Below, one piece after another: positions 19,331-26,651 of a DNA stretch of 64,000 nucleotides. The stretch spans positions 1-64,000 of the forward strand of contig JADFZW010000010.1 in assembly GCA_015232355.1 (NCBI GenBank). Direction: 5' to 3'. The position numbers and the translations under genes were made by a program. The first letter of the stretch is position 1, and every line of letters starts with the position of its first letter. Source of the stretch: Oligoflexia bacterium. GTDB lineage: Bacteria > Bdellovibrionota > Bacteriovoracia > Bacteriovoracales > Bacteriovoracaceae. The notes beneath the pieces are model-generated. The model was not told the DNA's origin, did no database searches, and saw nothing but the letters and a program-made list of their open reading frames with translations.

Positions 19331-19601
19331 GTTTATGAATCTCTTTTAGTGAAACAAATTCTATTATGCCATTGTCTTTTATCTCGTATATGGCCCTGTA
19401 TGAACGACTTAAGCGTATTGACCGCTCACCTTGCCTAGTACCCTTTAATGGTTCATCGTGGTATCCGGGTATCTTTCTTACTTCCTCTAATCCTCTAGTT
19501 TCCACATCAAGAACCCACGCCTTTAACTTAATAGCAATATATGTAGGAACAATTAGCAGTTCTTTTTGGATTCTCTTTGTAAGTACAACTTTATTAATCA
19601 T
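19320..19601 (-). CDS. RelE/HigB-like toxin
   Basis: The 93-residue protein has the compact RelE/ParE fold pattern, with an N-terminal helical pair, then LKGTRQGERSIRLSRSYRAIYE and a final EIHKHEY. The basic RSIRLS..YRAIY core and terminal histidine/tyrosine residues are typical of ribosome-dependent mRNA interferases of the RelE superfamily. The gene precedes its XRE antitoxin and overlaps it by eleven bases. Activity against mRNA is inferred from the family only. Confidence 0.82.
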   Translation of the reverse strand: MINKVVLTKRIQKELLIVPTYIAIKLKAWVLDVETRGLEEVRKIPGYHDEPLKGTRQGERSIRLSRSYRAIYEIKDNGIIEFVSLKEIHKHEY

Positions 19602-19623
19602 TCATCAGCTCCAGTATATAAAT

Positions 19624-19644
19624 AATACACCTAGTAGGTGTATT
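19624..19644. promoter_or_regulatory. Perfect palindromic operator upstream of the toxin-antitoxin pair
   Basis: The arms AATACACCTA and TAGGTGTATT are perfect reverse complements around one central G. The palindrome lies 23 bases upstream of the toxin start, where the promoter should be. It is the natural autoregulatory site of the XRE antitoxin. Confidence 0.75.
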
Positions 19645-19672
19645 TGTCAATACGCTAATTTATTTATTAAAG

Positions 19673-19706
19673 TTAATTCATTAACGTAGTGTCGTTAATG
19701 AATTAA
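19673..19706. other. 14-bp perfect hairpin between the MFS gene and the toxin-antitoxin promoter
   Basis: TTAATTCATTAACG and CGTTAATGAATTAA pair perfectly around the loop TAGTGT. It lies 50 bases after the exporter gene's stop. It lacks a clear U-run in the minus-strand sense and is AT-rich, so it is a weak candidate for a terminator or an operator. Confidence 0.5.
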
Positions 19707-19755
19707 AAAAGACAAATATTACCCGGCACTTTCATTTTGTTTCGTTTTGGAAAAC

Positions 19756-21024
19756 TTATTTGTCAGAGAAGTTTATTGTAATTGCAGATTTGGTCGTTAT
19801 TAAGAGTATTGAATGTTTCTTGCTTAATGATACTATGGCCGCTACTGCACAGATTATAAAGATCACACCAAAACTTAATTTCTCACTGAAGAGTCCATGC
19901 ATAACATAAGTTATGGTCGTAAAAAGTCCTGCTATAGATGAGATCGCTGATAGGAATGCTGTTCTTGATTCCTTATCCACTATCCTATTTGTTATCTCGT
20001 TATTGATAGTAAGAACAGTACCCAAGCAGAATTCAAATATTACTGCCCCTCCTAAAAAGAACCAACTGTTAAAACTTGCAAGAGAACATAAAACTAATCC
20101 AACTACAACACCAACTCCTGAAATGAAGTAAACCTTTTCTAGCGGTAACTTTTTTATTTGCTTTAATGCTAATACTCCACCACCAAGACCAGTTAAAAAG
20201 ATCATGGCAGTATAAACAAATCCGATATTAACTTTGCTAAATCCAGATGCTAAATAAACTTGCTGCCATATAAATATGAATCCAAAGAAGTAAACAATCT
20301 CTCCTATATCAGCGATGACATAATCAATAAACTTTTGATTCTTTTTTAAAGAGGTAATATTTTGCTTAAAAAGATTCCATGAACTTCTAGCATCCCTTTT
20401 CTCATCTTTTATTTCTCCATAATTTTCTTTCATCACTACTGAGATCAGTACAATAGAGATAAATCCAAACATTGAACTGCAAATAAATGTTGCATTTGGA
20501 TTATAGTTAATAAGTATTCCCACAAGTGGTCCAGTTAAAAGTAATAATAAATGTCCCCACCATTTTTGGAGAGCAAATACATTTAAACTTTCACCTTCTT
20601 TTTGTTCCGCTTTCACTTCATCGTAATACCAACTAACAGGCACTCCACTAATTAAGGCCATACCAATGGCTTCTAATACCGCACCAATAATAAAATACAG
20701 AATGGAGTTAGCTAATCCAAAGATCAACATTCCGAGAGAATAACTAGCAAATCCTAATATCAAAATTTTCTTTCGTCCGTATATGTCTGCAATATTACCT
20801 AATGGGAAATCTATTAAGCAAACAACCAGGGAGAATACAGCAAAAATCAAAGAGGATTGTAGTGGAGTAAATTTGTGATAATCAGTAAGAAAAATTACAA
20901 AGTTTGAACCTATAGTTCTATCCATCAAGAGGAATGCACTGCTAATTAAGATGAATATCTTACCGGGTGGAGATATGTCTTTAAGAGAAAAGATGTTAAT
21001 GAGTTTAGTTATGATTGTATTCAT
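19756..21024 (-). CDS. MFS transporter, probable exporter of the RiPP
   Basis: The protein has about 420 residues and 10-12 hydrophobic membrane segments. It shows major facilitator features, such as LIDFPLGNIADIYGRKKILI (the loop 2-3 motif, normally G..aDr.GRr). It is the third gene of the minus-strand operon with the precursor peptide and the radical SAM maturase, so peptide export is the likely role. The frame extends to a GTG at 21108, overlapping the maturase gene. That would add a low-complexity Phe/Lys/Asn stretch, so I prefer ATG 21024, which begins MNTIITKLINIF. Neither start has a strong ribosome binding site. Confidence 0.85.
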   Translation of the reverse strand: MNTIITKLINIFSLKDISPPGKIFILISSAFLLMDRTIGSNFVIFLTDYHKFTPLQSSLIFAVFSLVVCLIDFPLGNIADIYGRKKILILGFASYSLGMLIFGLANSILYFIIGAVLEAIGMALISGVPVSWYYDEVKAEQKEGESLNVFALQKWWGHLLLLLTGPLVGILINYNPNATFICSSMFGFISIVLISVVMKENYGEIKDEKRDARSSWNLFKQNITSLKKNQKFIDYVIADIGEIVYFFGFIFIWQQVYLASGFSKVNIGFVYTAMIFLTGLGGGVLALKQIKKLPLEKVYFISGVGVVVGLVLCSLASFNSWFFLGGAVIFEFCLGTVLTINNEITNRIVDKESRTAFLSAISSIAGLFTTITYVMHGLFSEKLSFGVIFIICAVAAIVSLSKKHSILLITTKSAITINFSDK

Positions 21025-21091
21025 TTTTATAAAGCTATAGTTAAAGTAAATAATAAAAAACTTAAGATTAAATTTAAATTTAAATTTAAAA

Positions 21092-22426
21092 TTAAAATCT
21101 AATATCACATTTAGGGTCTTTGTTATAAAGACTCCCTGTTTTTAGTAAGGCCGAAGCATGACAACCGCCGATACATTTATCAACATATTTGCAATTCTGG
21201 CAATCAGAGCAAAGATTACTTTTATTAATTTTACGAAACTCATTGACCCAGTAATCTTCTTTCCATATTTCTTTTAAAGTTTTCTCTCTGATATTGGAAG
21301 TATAAAACCGCTTTTCATTACTAAAGAGAGAGCAAGCTATTGCGTACCCGTCAGGAGTAAGGGTTAGTTCTCTTTTACCACCCTTACAACCTGAATAAAC
21401 TTGTGCTTGGTCAGATACTTCTTCTTTAGCATGAATACGATCAAATATAAAACGTGGTTCAGCAAAAACTCTTGGTGTATTTCCAGAAGCATTCCAAGTA
21501 TCAACAACTTTAAGGATCTCCTTCCAATCATCGGTAGTTAAGCTAATATCATCAAATATTTCTTGTCCTTCTCCTCCTGGAAGAATTGAATTTAAGTAGA
21601 TATGTTTTACGCCTAATTGTTTTCCCAAATTAAAGAAAGCAGGAAGATTACGACTATTTTTTTTATGTAAAACACATGCAACTTTAACTTCAACTCCGGC
21701 CGCAACCAAGTTTTCTATACCTCTTATGGTCTTATTAAAAGTATTCTTACCTCTTAAAAATTCATGTTCTTCTACTGTTGCACCATCTAATGAAACATCA
21801 ATATCTCTATAACCAGCATCTCTAAAATCTTTTGCTTTTTCAGGAGTAACTAAAATGCCGTTGGTTGTAGTATAAAGTCGAAACCCTTTATCACTTGCAT
21901 ATTTCGATAGATCAAAAAACATATCACTAAGCATTGGTTCACCACCAAGTACTGACATCTTGGGAACATTCATCTCTAATGCTTGATCTATTACTCTCTT
22001 CCATTCACTTGATGATAACGGATGAAAATCAGCTTTAGGATGATGTTGTTCCTTGAGAGTGTTGCTTAAGTAACAATGTTTACATCGAAGATTACAGGCC
22101 CATGAGATATCAATTTGGAGAAAGATTAAGGGAGGAGTATCATCATCGCTGGTAAGGATACGGGTGTTTATGGGAGTAAAACCGCCTTTGATTAAATTAT
22201 TAACTATTTTATCAGTCTCTGTTTGAAGATCAAAATTAGCTTGGATACCTATTGTATCTAAACGTGATTCAATTACTTGCGCTATAGTTTTGCTCTTCAA
22301 TCCCTGACGAAATAGTCTTACGATCTCCACTCCTAATTCATTCATGAGGTAGGTCTTGCCATTCCAGGTATTAACAACAGTGGTTTGTTTTTGGTTTTTA
22401 TTTTTATTTTTAGTTATTTCATTCAT
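21092..22426 (-). CDS. Radical SAM/SPASM peptide maturase with N-terminal PqqD-like domain
   Basis: The 444-residue enzyme has three parts. The first is an N-terminal PqqD-like peptide-recognition domain (about residues 20-85; TYLMNELGVEIVRLF...). The radical SAM core has the cluster motif CNLRCKHC (Cys 111, 115, 118) and the glycine-rich LGGEPML. The C-terminal SPASM domain has many cysteines, including CSDCQNCKYVDKCIGGC, for auxiliary iron-sulfur clusters. Such enzymes modify ribosomal peptides by radical chemistry, commonly making thioether or carbon-carbon links. The 39-residue gene directly upstream is the obvious substrate, and the exporter follows. The exact reaction cannot be read from sequence. 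Confidence 0.93.
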   Translation of the reverse strand: MNEITKNKNKNQKQTTVVNTWNGKTYLMNELGVEIVRLFRQGLKSKTIAQVIESRLDTIGIQANFDLQTETDKIVNNLIKGGFTPINTRILTSDDDTPPLIFLQIDISWACNLRCKHCYLSNTLKEQHHPKADFHPLSSSEWKRVIDQALEMNVPKMSVLGGEPMLSDMFFDLSKYASDKGFRLYTTTNGILVTPEKAKDFRDAGYRDIDVSLDGATVEEHEFLRGKNTFNKTIRGIENLVAAGVEVKVACVLHKKNSRNLPAFFNLGKQLGVKHIYLNSILPGGEGQEIFDDISLTTDDWKEILKVVDTWNASGNTPRVFAEPRFIFDRIHAKEEVSDQAQVYSGCKGGKRELTLTPDGYAIACSLFSNEKRFYTSNIREKTLKEIWKEDYWVNEFRKINKSNLCSDCQNCKYVDKCIGGCHASALLKTGSLYNKDPKCDIRF

Positions 22427-22493
22427 TGTTATATTACTCTTTTTTAATTGTTGTATTGTTTTAATGTTTATTGATTTTTTTTAATTTTAAATA

Positions 22494-22531
22494 GGGTCTA
22501 ACAAGTGTTTTTAAACTTACTTATTAGACCC
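22494..22531 (-). terminator. Hairpin between RiPP precursor and maturase genes (possible attenuator)
   Basis: Read on the minus strand, GGGTCTAATAAGT pairs with ACTTGTTAGACCC over 13 positions (one G-U wobble) with a 12-base loop. It lies 13 bases after the precursor stop and about 70 bases before the maturase start. Partial termination or mRNA stabilisation here would give more precursor than enzyme, as is common in RiPP operons. The downstream sequence is A-rich rather than U-rich, so terminator function is uncertain. Confidence 0.6.
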
Positions 22532-22544
22532 GTCTTACAGTTAA

Positions 22545-22664
22545 TTAGTCGATTTCAACCATTCGACAACCGTTACAGGCCAAATCAGCAATCCAAGTTA
22601 CTAATTCAACCATTTCAGGTTTTTCTAGGGCCGTTGAAATAACTGGAACAACTGGTTCTCTCAT
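22545..22664 (-). CDS. RiPP precursor peptide, 39 residues
   Basis: This small gene encodes 39 residues that begin MREPVVPVISTALEKPEMVE and end in WIADLACNGCRMVEID. Its ATG is preceded by the strong ribosome binding site AGAGGAGAAGCTT. It sits upstream of a radical SAM/SPASM enzyme with its own PqqD-like leader-binding domain, and an exporter follows. That is the standard layout of a RaS-RiPP operon. The acidic, hydrophobic N-terminal half would be the leader. The C-terminal part with Trp24, Cys30 and Cys33 is the likely core. I do not recognise the sequence as a described RiPP class. Confidence 0.85.
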   Translation of the reverse strand: MREPVVPVISTALEKPEMVELVTWIADLACNGCRMVEID

Positions 22665-23038
22665 AAGCTTCTCCTCTGGTTAGGTCATCATCAAGACATT
22701 AAGTAATTCACCGTGGGTTTATGGTTAATAAAATTTAGATATGTTTTTTGCTTACGGTTACTTACTTTTGCCGATGATGACGGGTTAGTAATATCGTTTA
22801 TAAAGCAATGCCAGTGCCAACATTGGCCAAAAATTTATAAAGCGGTAGTGTCTACCAACATGAGAATGTTCATTATTTAATTACAAGTGTTTACACCTAA
22901 TATGGTTTGTTTTTAAGGATGTATTTTTTTCTTAGGTCAAAAAATTTCTTTGACTTTGGTTTCAATTAAAGCTACATAGGATTAATTTTAAAAACCAAGC
23001 AAGATTGGTTAACACAAGTTTTAAGCTGGCGCATAATA
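22665..23038. promoter_or_regulatory. Divergent regulatory region of the RiPP operon and activator gene
   Basis: This 374-base region separates the precursor (minus) from the sigma-54 activator (plus). It holds the sigma-54 promoter at 22804-22819 and a leader of about 130 bases with a possible long-range pairing (GTCATCATC near 22776 with GATGATGAC near 22690). Upstream of the promoter are palindromes that could bind the activator: GGTAG-TGT-CTACC (about 22843-22855) and GTGTTTACAC (about 22888-22897). A weak sigma-70-like pair (TTGACT at 22950, 17-base spacer, TACATA) could serve the activator gene. No other coding frame is convincing. Confidence 0.65.
22804..22819 (-). promoter_or_regulatory. 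Sigma-54 promoter for the RiPP operon
   Basis: On the minus strand the sequence reads TGGCACTGGCATTGCT. It matches the sigma-54 consensus TGGCAC-N5-TTGC(A/T) at every conserved base, with the invariant GG and GC ten bases apart. Transcription would start near 22792, giving a leader of about 128 bases before the precursor ATG. The divergently encoded neighbour is a sigma-54 activator with an intact GAFTGA-type loop. Confidence 0.85.
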
Positions 23039-24415
23039 ATGAACGATAAATTAAAAATACTAGTGATTGAAGATGATGAGTACTTCAGAAAGCATATCGC
23101 AAAACTTCTTGAAGTATATGGTCGTATTACCGAGGCCGATAATGTAATCATGGCCACAGAGCTAATTCAAAATAGACACTTTGATGTTGTCCTTATTGAT
23201 ATAACCCTACATGGTGTTGAGGCCGGTTTTTCCATCCTAGAACAAGCAAGGGCCAAAGGTCTTTTTTCTATTATGCTCACTGATAACGAGAAAGAAGAAT
23301 ATATAGAGCGTGCTTACAAGATTGGAGTTAATCACTACCTTACAAAGGATCAATGTGAGTATGTTATTGAGTGGATAATAAAAGATAGACTAAATACGCT
23401 TAAGGGGGAATTGGCTTCGGATTTTTTTGAAACAGAATATATAACTAGTAATCAAAGTTTAATTAGTGAGATCAAGAGTATCAAGCATAGAATGATTGGA
23501 GATAAATCCATTCTTATTCTAGGCGAAACAGGTGTAGGTAAAACTAAGATTGCCGAATATTTTCATAGAATGGGTGGAGGAAGTGAACATAACTTTGTAT
23601 CACTTAACGTATCCTCTATACCAGAGACCTTACTTGAATCTGAACTTTTTGGTCATATCAAAGGATCATTTACTGGCGCTGATAAAAATAAAAGAGGATT
23701 ACTACAAATAGCAGATAGTGGGACTCTCTTTTTAGATGAAATAACTTCCATCCCATTAAGCATTCAAAAAAAATTATTAAAATGTTTAGAAGAAAAGTTT
23801 TTCTATCCAGTAGGTGGTATTCAGCCAGTTAAGACAAATTTTCGTTTGATCTCTTCAACTTGTGAAAACATTTATAAACTTATCCAGGAAAATCAATTCA
23901 GAGTAGATTTATTCTATAGAATTAATGGAATCATTCTTACTATTCCTTCATTACGATCAAGAAAAGAGGATATACCTCTTTTGATAACTCATTTTTTAAG
24001 AAAGTGCTCTCGCAGAGTATTTATAGATAAGGGAGCTATGGCAAAGTTAGTGGACTATACTTGGCCAGGCAACATAAGGGAATTGAAAAGTGTTGTTGAG
24101 GAGATGTCCGCTAAAGAAGATGGACTTATAAGTGAACAACATCTACCAAAGGAAATTACTAATAAGAAAGAAGAACCACGAGTAATTGGTAAGAAAAAAT
24201 TTATTACAGAAGAACAATTAAATTTTGCACTTAAGTTTGGAATTAAAGATTTACTAGAAAAGATTCAGCTAGATTTAGTTAGAGAAACACTTAATACATT
24301 CAATCAAAATCATAGGAAATCAAGAGAGATTTTAGGATTATCTAAGTCTGGTTTCTATCATATTAATGTTAGGGCCAAGGCCGAAGAACAGGAACAAAAG
24401 GGGTTATTACAATGA
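23039..24415 (+). CDS. Sigma-54-dependent response regulator (receiver-AAA+-HTH)
   Basis: The 458-residue protein has an N-terminal receiver domain (acidic EDD at 11-13, phospho-site D54), then a sigma-54 activator AAA+ domain. That domain carries the Walker A motif GETGVGKT (162-169), the sigma-54 contact loop GSFTGA (209-214), GTLFLDE and WPGNIREL. The C-terminal segment ends with a Fis-like helix-turn-helix (KSREILGLSKSGFYH). It is transcribed away from the RiPP operon, which has a perfect sigma-54 promoter, and is its likely activator. It overlaps the next small gene by four bases (ATGA). The cognate kinase could be the hybrid kinase at 28789-30948. Confidence 0.92.
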   Translation: MNDKLKILVIEDDEYFRKHIAKLLEVYGRITEADNVIMATELIQNRHFDVVLIDITLHGVEAGFSILEQARAKGLFSIMLTDNEKEEYIERAYKIGVNHYLTKDQCEYVIEWIIKDRLNTLKGELASDFFETEYITSNQSLISEIKSIKHRMIGDKSILILGETGVGKTKIAEYFHRMGGGSEHNFVSLNVSSIPETLLESELFGHIKGSFTGADKNKRGLLQIADSGTLFLDEITSIPLSIQKKLLKCLEEKFFYPVGGIQPVKTNFRLISSTCENIYKLIQENQFRVDLFYRINGIILTIPSLRSRKEDIPLLITHFLRKCSRRVFIDKGAMAKLVDYTWPGNIRELKSVVEEMSAKEDGLISEQHLPKEITNKKEEPRVIGKKKFITEEQLNFALKFGIKDLLEKIQLDLVRETLNTFNQNHRKSREILGLSKSGFYHINVRAKAEEQEQKGLLQ

Positions 24416-24672
24416 ACGAGATAAATAAATCTAATGAAAATTTACACTCTGTTAATCACGACATAAAAGGTCTTATCAGAAGACAGAAAATGATCTTTGA
24501 AGAAATTAATTTACTGATTCAAAATAACTGCAACATTGATAACAAATCTGTTGTTAAAAGAGATGAATTAATAGGTGAAAAATATGTGATGGATATGGAA
24601 CAAACAATAGTTGAATTAAATAATAAATGGATAGATTATAAAAATTTATTAAAAGCAGAAGGAGTTTTGTGA
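24412..24672 (+). CDS. Small coiled protein resembling a stand-alone kinase dimerisation/phosphotransfer (DHp) helix pair
   Basis: The 86-residue all-helical protein contains NHDIKGLIRRQ, with histidine 16 in a context like the H-box of histidine kinases (HD[IL][RK]). A second helix rich in charged residues follows. There is no ATP-binding domain. The gene starts within the stop codon of the sigma-54 regulator (ATGA), so the two are translationally coupled. The other sigma-54 regulator in this window (31993-33354) is also followed by a small protein of similar size with an HN motif. A phosphotransfer or regulator-binding role is my inference. Confidence 0.6.
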   Translation: MNEINKSNENLHSVNHDIKGLIRRQKMIFEEINLLIQNNCNIDNKSVVKRDELIGEKYVMDMEQTIVELNNKWIDYKNLLKAEGVL

Positions 24673-25223
24673 TGGAAGATAGTAAAAGTCAAAAAATCAA
24701 AAAAATACCACTAAAGCATGCTTATAAATTGCTAGGACATGGTCCAACTGTATTAATAAGTAGTCGTGATGGGGTGACAGATAATCTTTGTTCTGTTTCA
24801 TGGATTATGCCTTTTGATTTTGATCCTCCTTTAATTGGAGCAGTTATTGAACGCACTCATAAAACATTTGATAATATTTGCAAGAATAAAGAATGTATAA
24901 TTAACATACCCGTTATTGATCAATTGGACATAGTAAAGAAAATGGGAACGATTTCTGGTCATAAAAAAGATAAGACCAAAGGACTGTCTCTACAAACTGG
25001 ATATCATGTATCTTGTAAAAGATTAGAAGGATGTTGTGCATGGATAGAGGCAAGATTTAAAAAACATAAGGCCACAGATGATTTTGATCTTATGATATTT
25101 GAAGTGCTTGATGTATATGCACCAAAAGATACATTAACAAAAAAATTTACTATAGATATAAACAAATGCCCTACGATACATCATCTTGGAGGCATGGATT
25201 TTTGTACGATTAAAAAGATTTAA
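24672..25223 (+). CDS. Flavin reductase-like (FMN-binding split barrel) protein
   Basis: The 183-residue protein resembles the flavin reductase/DIM6-NTAB family. It shows PTVLISSRDGVTDNLCSVSW, then PLIGAVIERTHKTFDNI, CIINIPV and a C-terminal IHHLGG. Such proteins bind FMN and transfer electrons from NAD(P)H. In this cluster it could support redox chemistry of the radical SAM enzymes or of a peptide product, but that is inference. The ATG at 24672 overlaps the preceding stop (TGATG); an in-frame GTG one codon earlier is also open. The gene is followed by a gap of about 100 bases before the next gene. Confidence 0.8.
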   Translation: MEDSKSQKIKKIPLKHAYKLLGHGPTVLISSRDGVTDNLCSVSWIMPFDFDPPLIGAVIERTHKTFDNICKNKECIINIPVIDQLDIVKKMGTISGHKKDKTKGLSLQTGYHVSCKRLEGCCAWIEARFKKHKATDDFDLMIFEVLDVYAPKDTLTKKFTIDINKCPTIHHLGGMDFCTIKKI

Positions 25224-25325
25224 TTTTGTTTGGACGAATATTACTTAAGTATGTGCTTGAATATTATTCACCATTTTTATTAATAATTAAAACCTCAGAA
25301 GTTATCTGAAGTAAAAGGAGCAAAA

Positions 25326-25691
25326 ATGTTAGACAAAAAATTACTATTATCATTCTTGTTAATTGCAACAGGCATTTATGACAAAGCAAATGCTGCTGAA
25401 TTCACCAAAATCCTTAATGATCAAGAGATTGAAAAACTATCACGATCTCTTACTACCGTTAATCCTGACCTCGTAAGTAATTTTAAAGTTACTACAGATA
25501 ATGAGTTAGGCGCTAGGAAATTCCTCATTGGCAAAATGCTAAAATCCAAAGTTGGAACTGATGGAGAAATTTATAGTTTTGTTGATTCTTTAGATAATAG
25601 AAATTTAGAACTTATTCTCTCAACATTAAGGAAAGATAATTTTTCTGCAGCTAGGTTTTCAGTGGCCCCAACATCTGGCCCAGAAAAGTAA
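25326..25691 (+). CDS. Small secreted protein, candidate substrate of the adjacent radical SAM enzyme
   Basis: The 121-residue protein has a Sec-type signal peptide (KKLLLSFLLIATGIYDKANA, predicted cleavage after ANA). A charged helical middle follows, and then a short, different C-terminus ending RFSVAPTSGPEK. The strong ribosome binding site AAAAGGAG stands seven bases before the ATG. A radical SAM enzyme gene follows 21 bases downstream. The arrangement suggests that the protein, or its C-terminal tail, is modified and exported, with the bulk acting as leader or carrier. No cysteines are present, so any modification would differ from that of the CNGC peptide. No family is recognised. Confidence 0.7.
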   Translation: MLDKKLLLSFLLIATGIYDKANAAEFTKILNDQEIEKLSRSLTTVNPDLVSNFKVTTDNELGARKFLIGKMLKSKVGTDGEIYSFVDSLDNRNLELILSTLRKDNFSAARFSVAPTSGPEK

Positions 25692-25712
25692 TTCCACAAA
25701 CAGGGGATTTTT

Positions 25713-26591
25713 ATGTCATGTATTTATAGCGACCACAATATTGAAATGCTTCACATAGTACCAGGTTATTTTTGTAATCTGGAATGTTCACATTGTGGTT
25801 CAAATTCAGGACCTAAGGAAAAAGTGAAATTCAGTCAAAAAGAAATTGAAGATATTCAAACTTCAATCAATAAATATAGGCCCCCCTGCATACTATTTAC
25901 AGGGGGAGAACCTACCTTTTTTATTGACTCTATAAATGAGATATTATCCGTTTTACCAACTAATGAAATCCCTTTAATAAAAATTACGACCAATGGTTGG
26001 TTTTCTAAAAGTAATGAAAAAATTGAAGAGATACTAACTAAAATTGTTAAGATTAATTGTTTGCAATTATCGTATGACGTGTTTCATGGTTCTAATCTTA
26101 CTTACAATGATATCATAAGACTTAAAGATTATTGTGAGAATAAAAAAATTGCTTTTAATATCTCTGTATGTATCTCAAGTCCGCTGGATTTCAATAATGC
26201 TGCTGAAATATTAAAAAATGTTAAAACAATAATCTCTTATCAAAAAGTAGAGCCCTCTGGTAGGGCCAAGAAATCTCAAACCAATTTCAAATATTTTAAA
26301 TTTCAAGATGAGGTATTAGATAAACAGTGTTCAAATTTAAATCAGATAAGTTATATTCCAGGAAAAGGTTTTACTACCTGTTGTTCAAGCCTGATCTATA
26401 ATAATGAAATTAGTGATACATGCCATGCAGATTTAATTGATCATTTAAATAGTTCCTTTCGTTCACTGATAAAAAAACATACTTTCAAAGAATTATTAGA
26501 ACTAAAAAGTATTCCATTTGAGTCATTATCTCCACAGTTATCTTCACCATGTGCCCTATGTGAATACATACAAACTTATAAAAAGGATTAA
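25713..26591 (+). CDS. Radical SAM enzyme (second of the region)
   Basis: The 292-residue protein has the radical SAM cluster motif CNLECSHC near residue 18, in HIVPGYFCNLECSHCG, and the SAM-binding FTGGEPTFF. It has no PqqD-like N-terminal domain. Clustered C-terminal cysteines (TTCCSS, CHADL, CALCEY) may bind an auxiliary cluster, like a short SPASM-type domain. It lies directly between the small secreted protein gene and the GNAT-like gene on the same strand. The context favours peptide or protein modification over a housekeeping role. The superfamily call is secure; the substrate is inferred. Confidence 0.9.
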   Translation: MSCIYSDHNIEMLHIVPGYFCNLECSHCGSNSGPKEKVKFSQKEIEDIQTSINKYRPPCILFTGGEPTFFIDSINEILSVLPTNEIPLIKITTNGWFSKSNEKIEEILTKIVKINCLQLSYDVFHGSNLTYNDIIRLKDYCENKKIAFNISVCISSPLDFNNAAEILKNVKTIISYQKVEPSGRAKKSQTNFKYFKFQDEVLDKQCSNLNQISYIPGKGFTTCCSSLIYNNEISDTCHADLIDHLNSSFRSLIKKHTFKELLELKSIPFESLSPQLSSPCALCEYIQTYKKD

Positions 26592-26651
26592 TTAAATGAA
26601 AATTACTGTTATGAAGTAATATAAAATAATTAAGTAACACGAGAAACTAAT

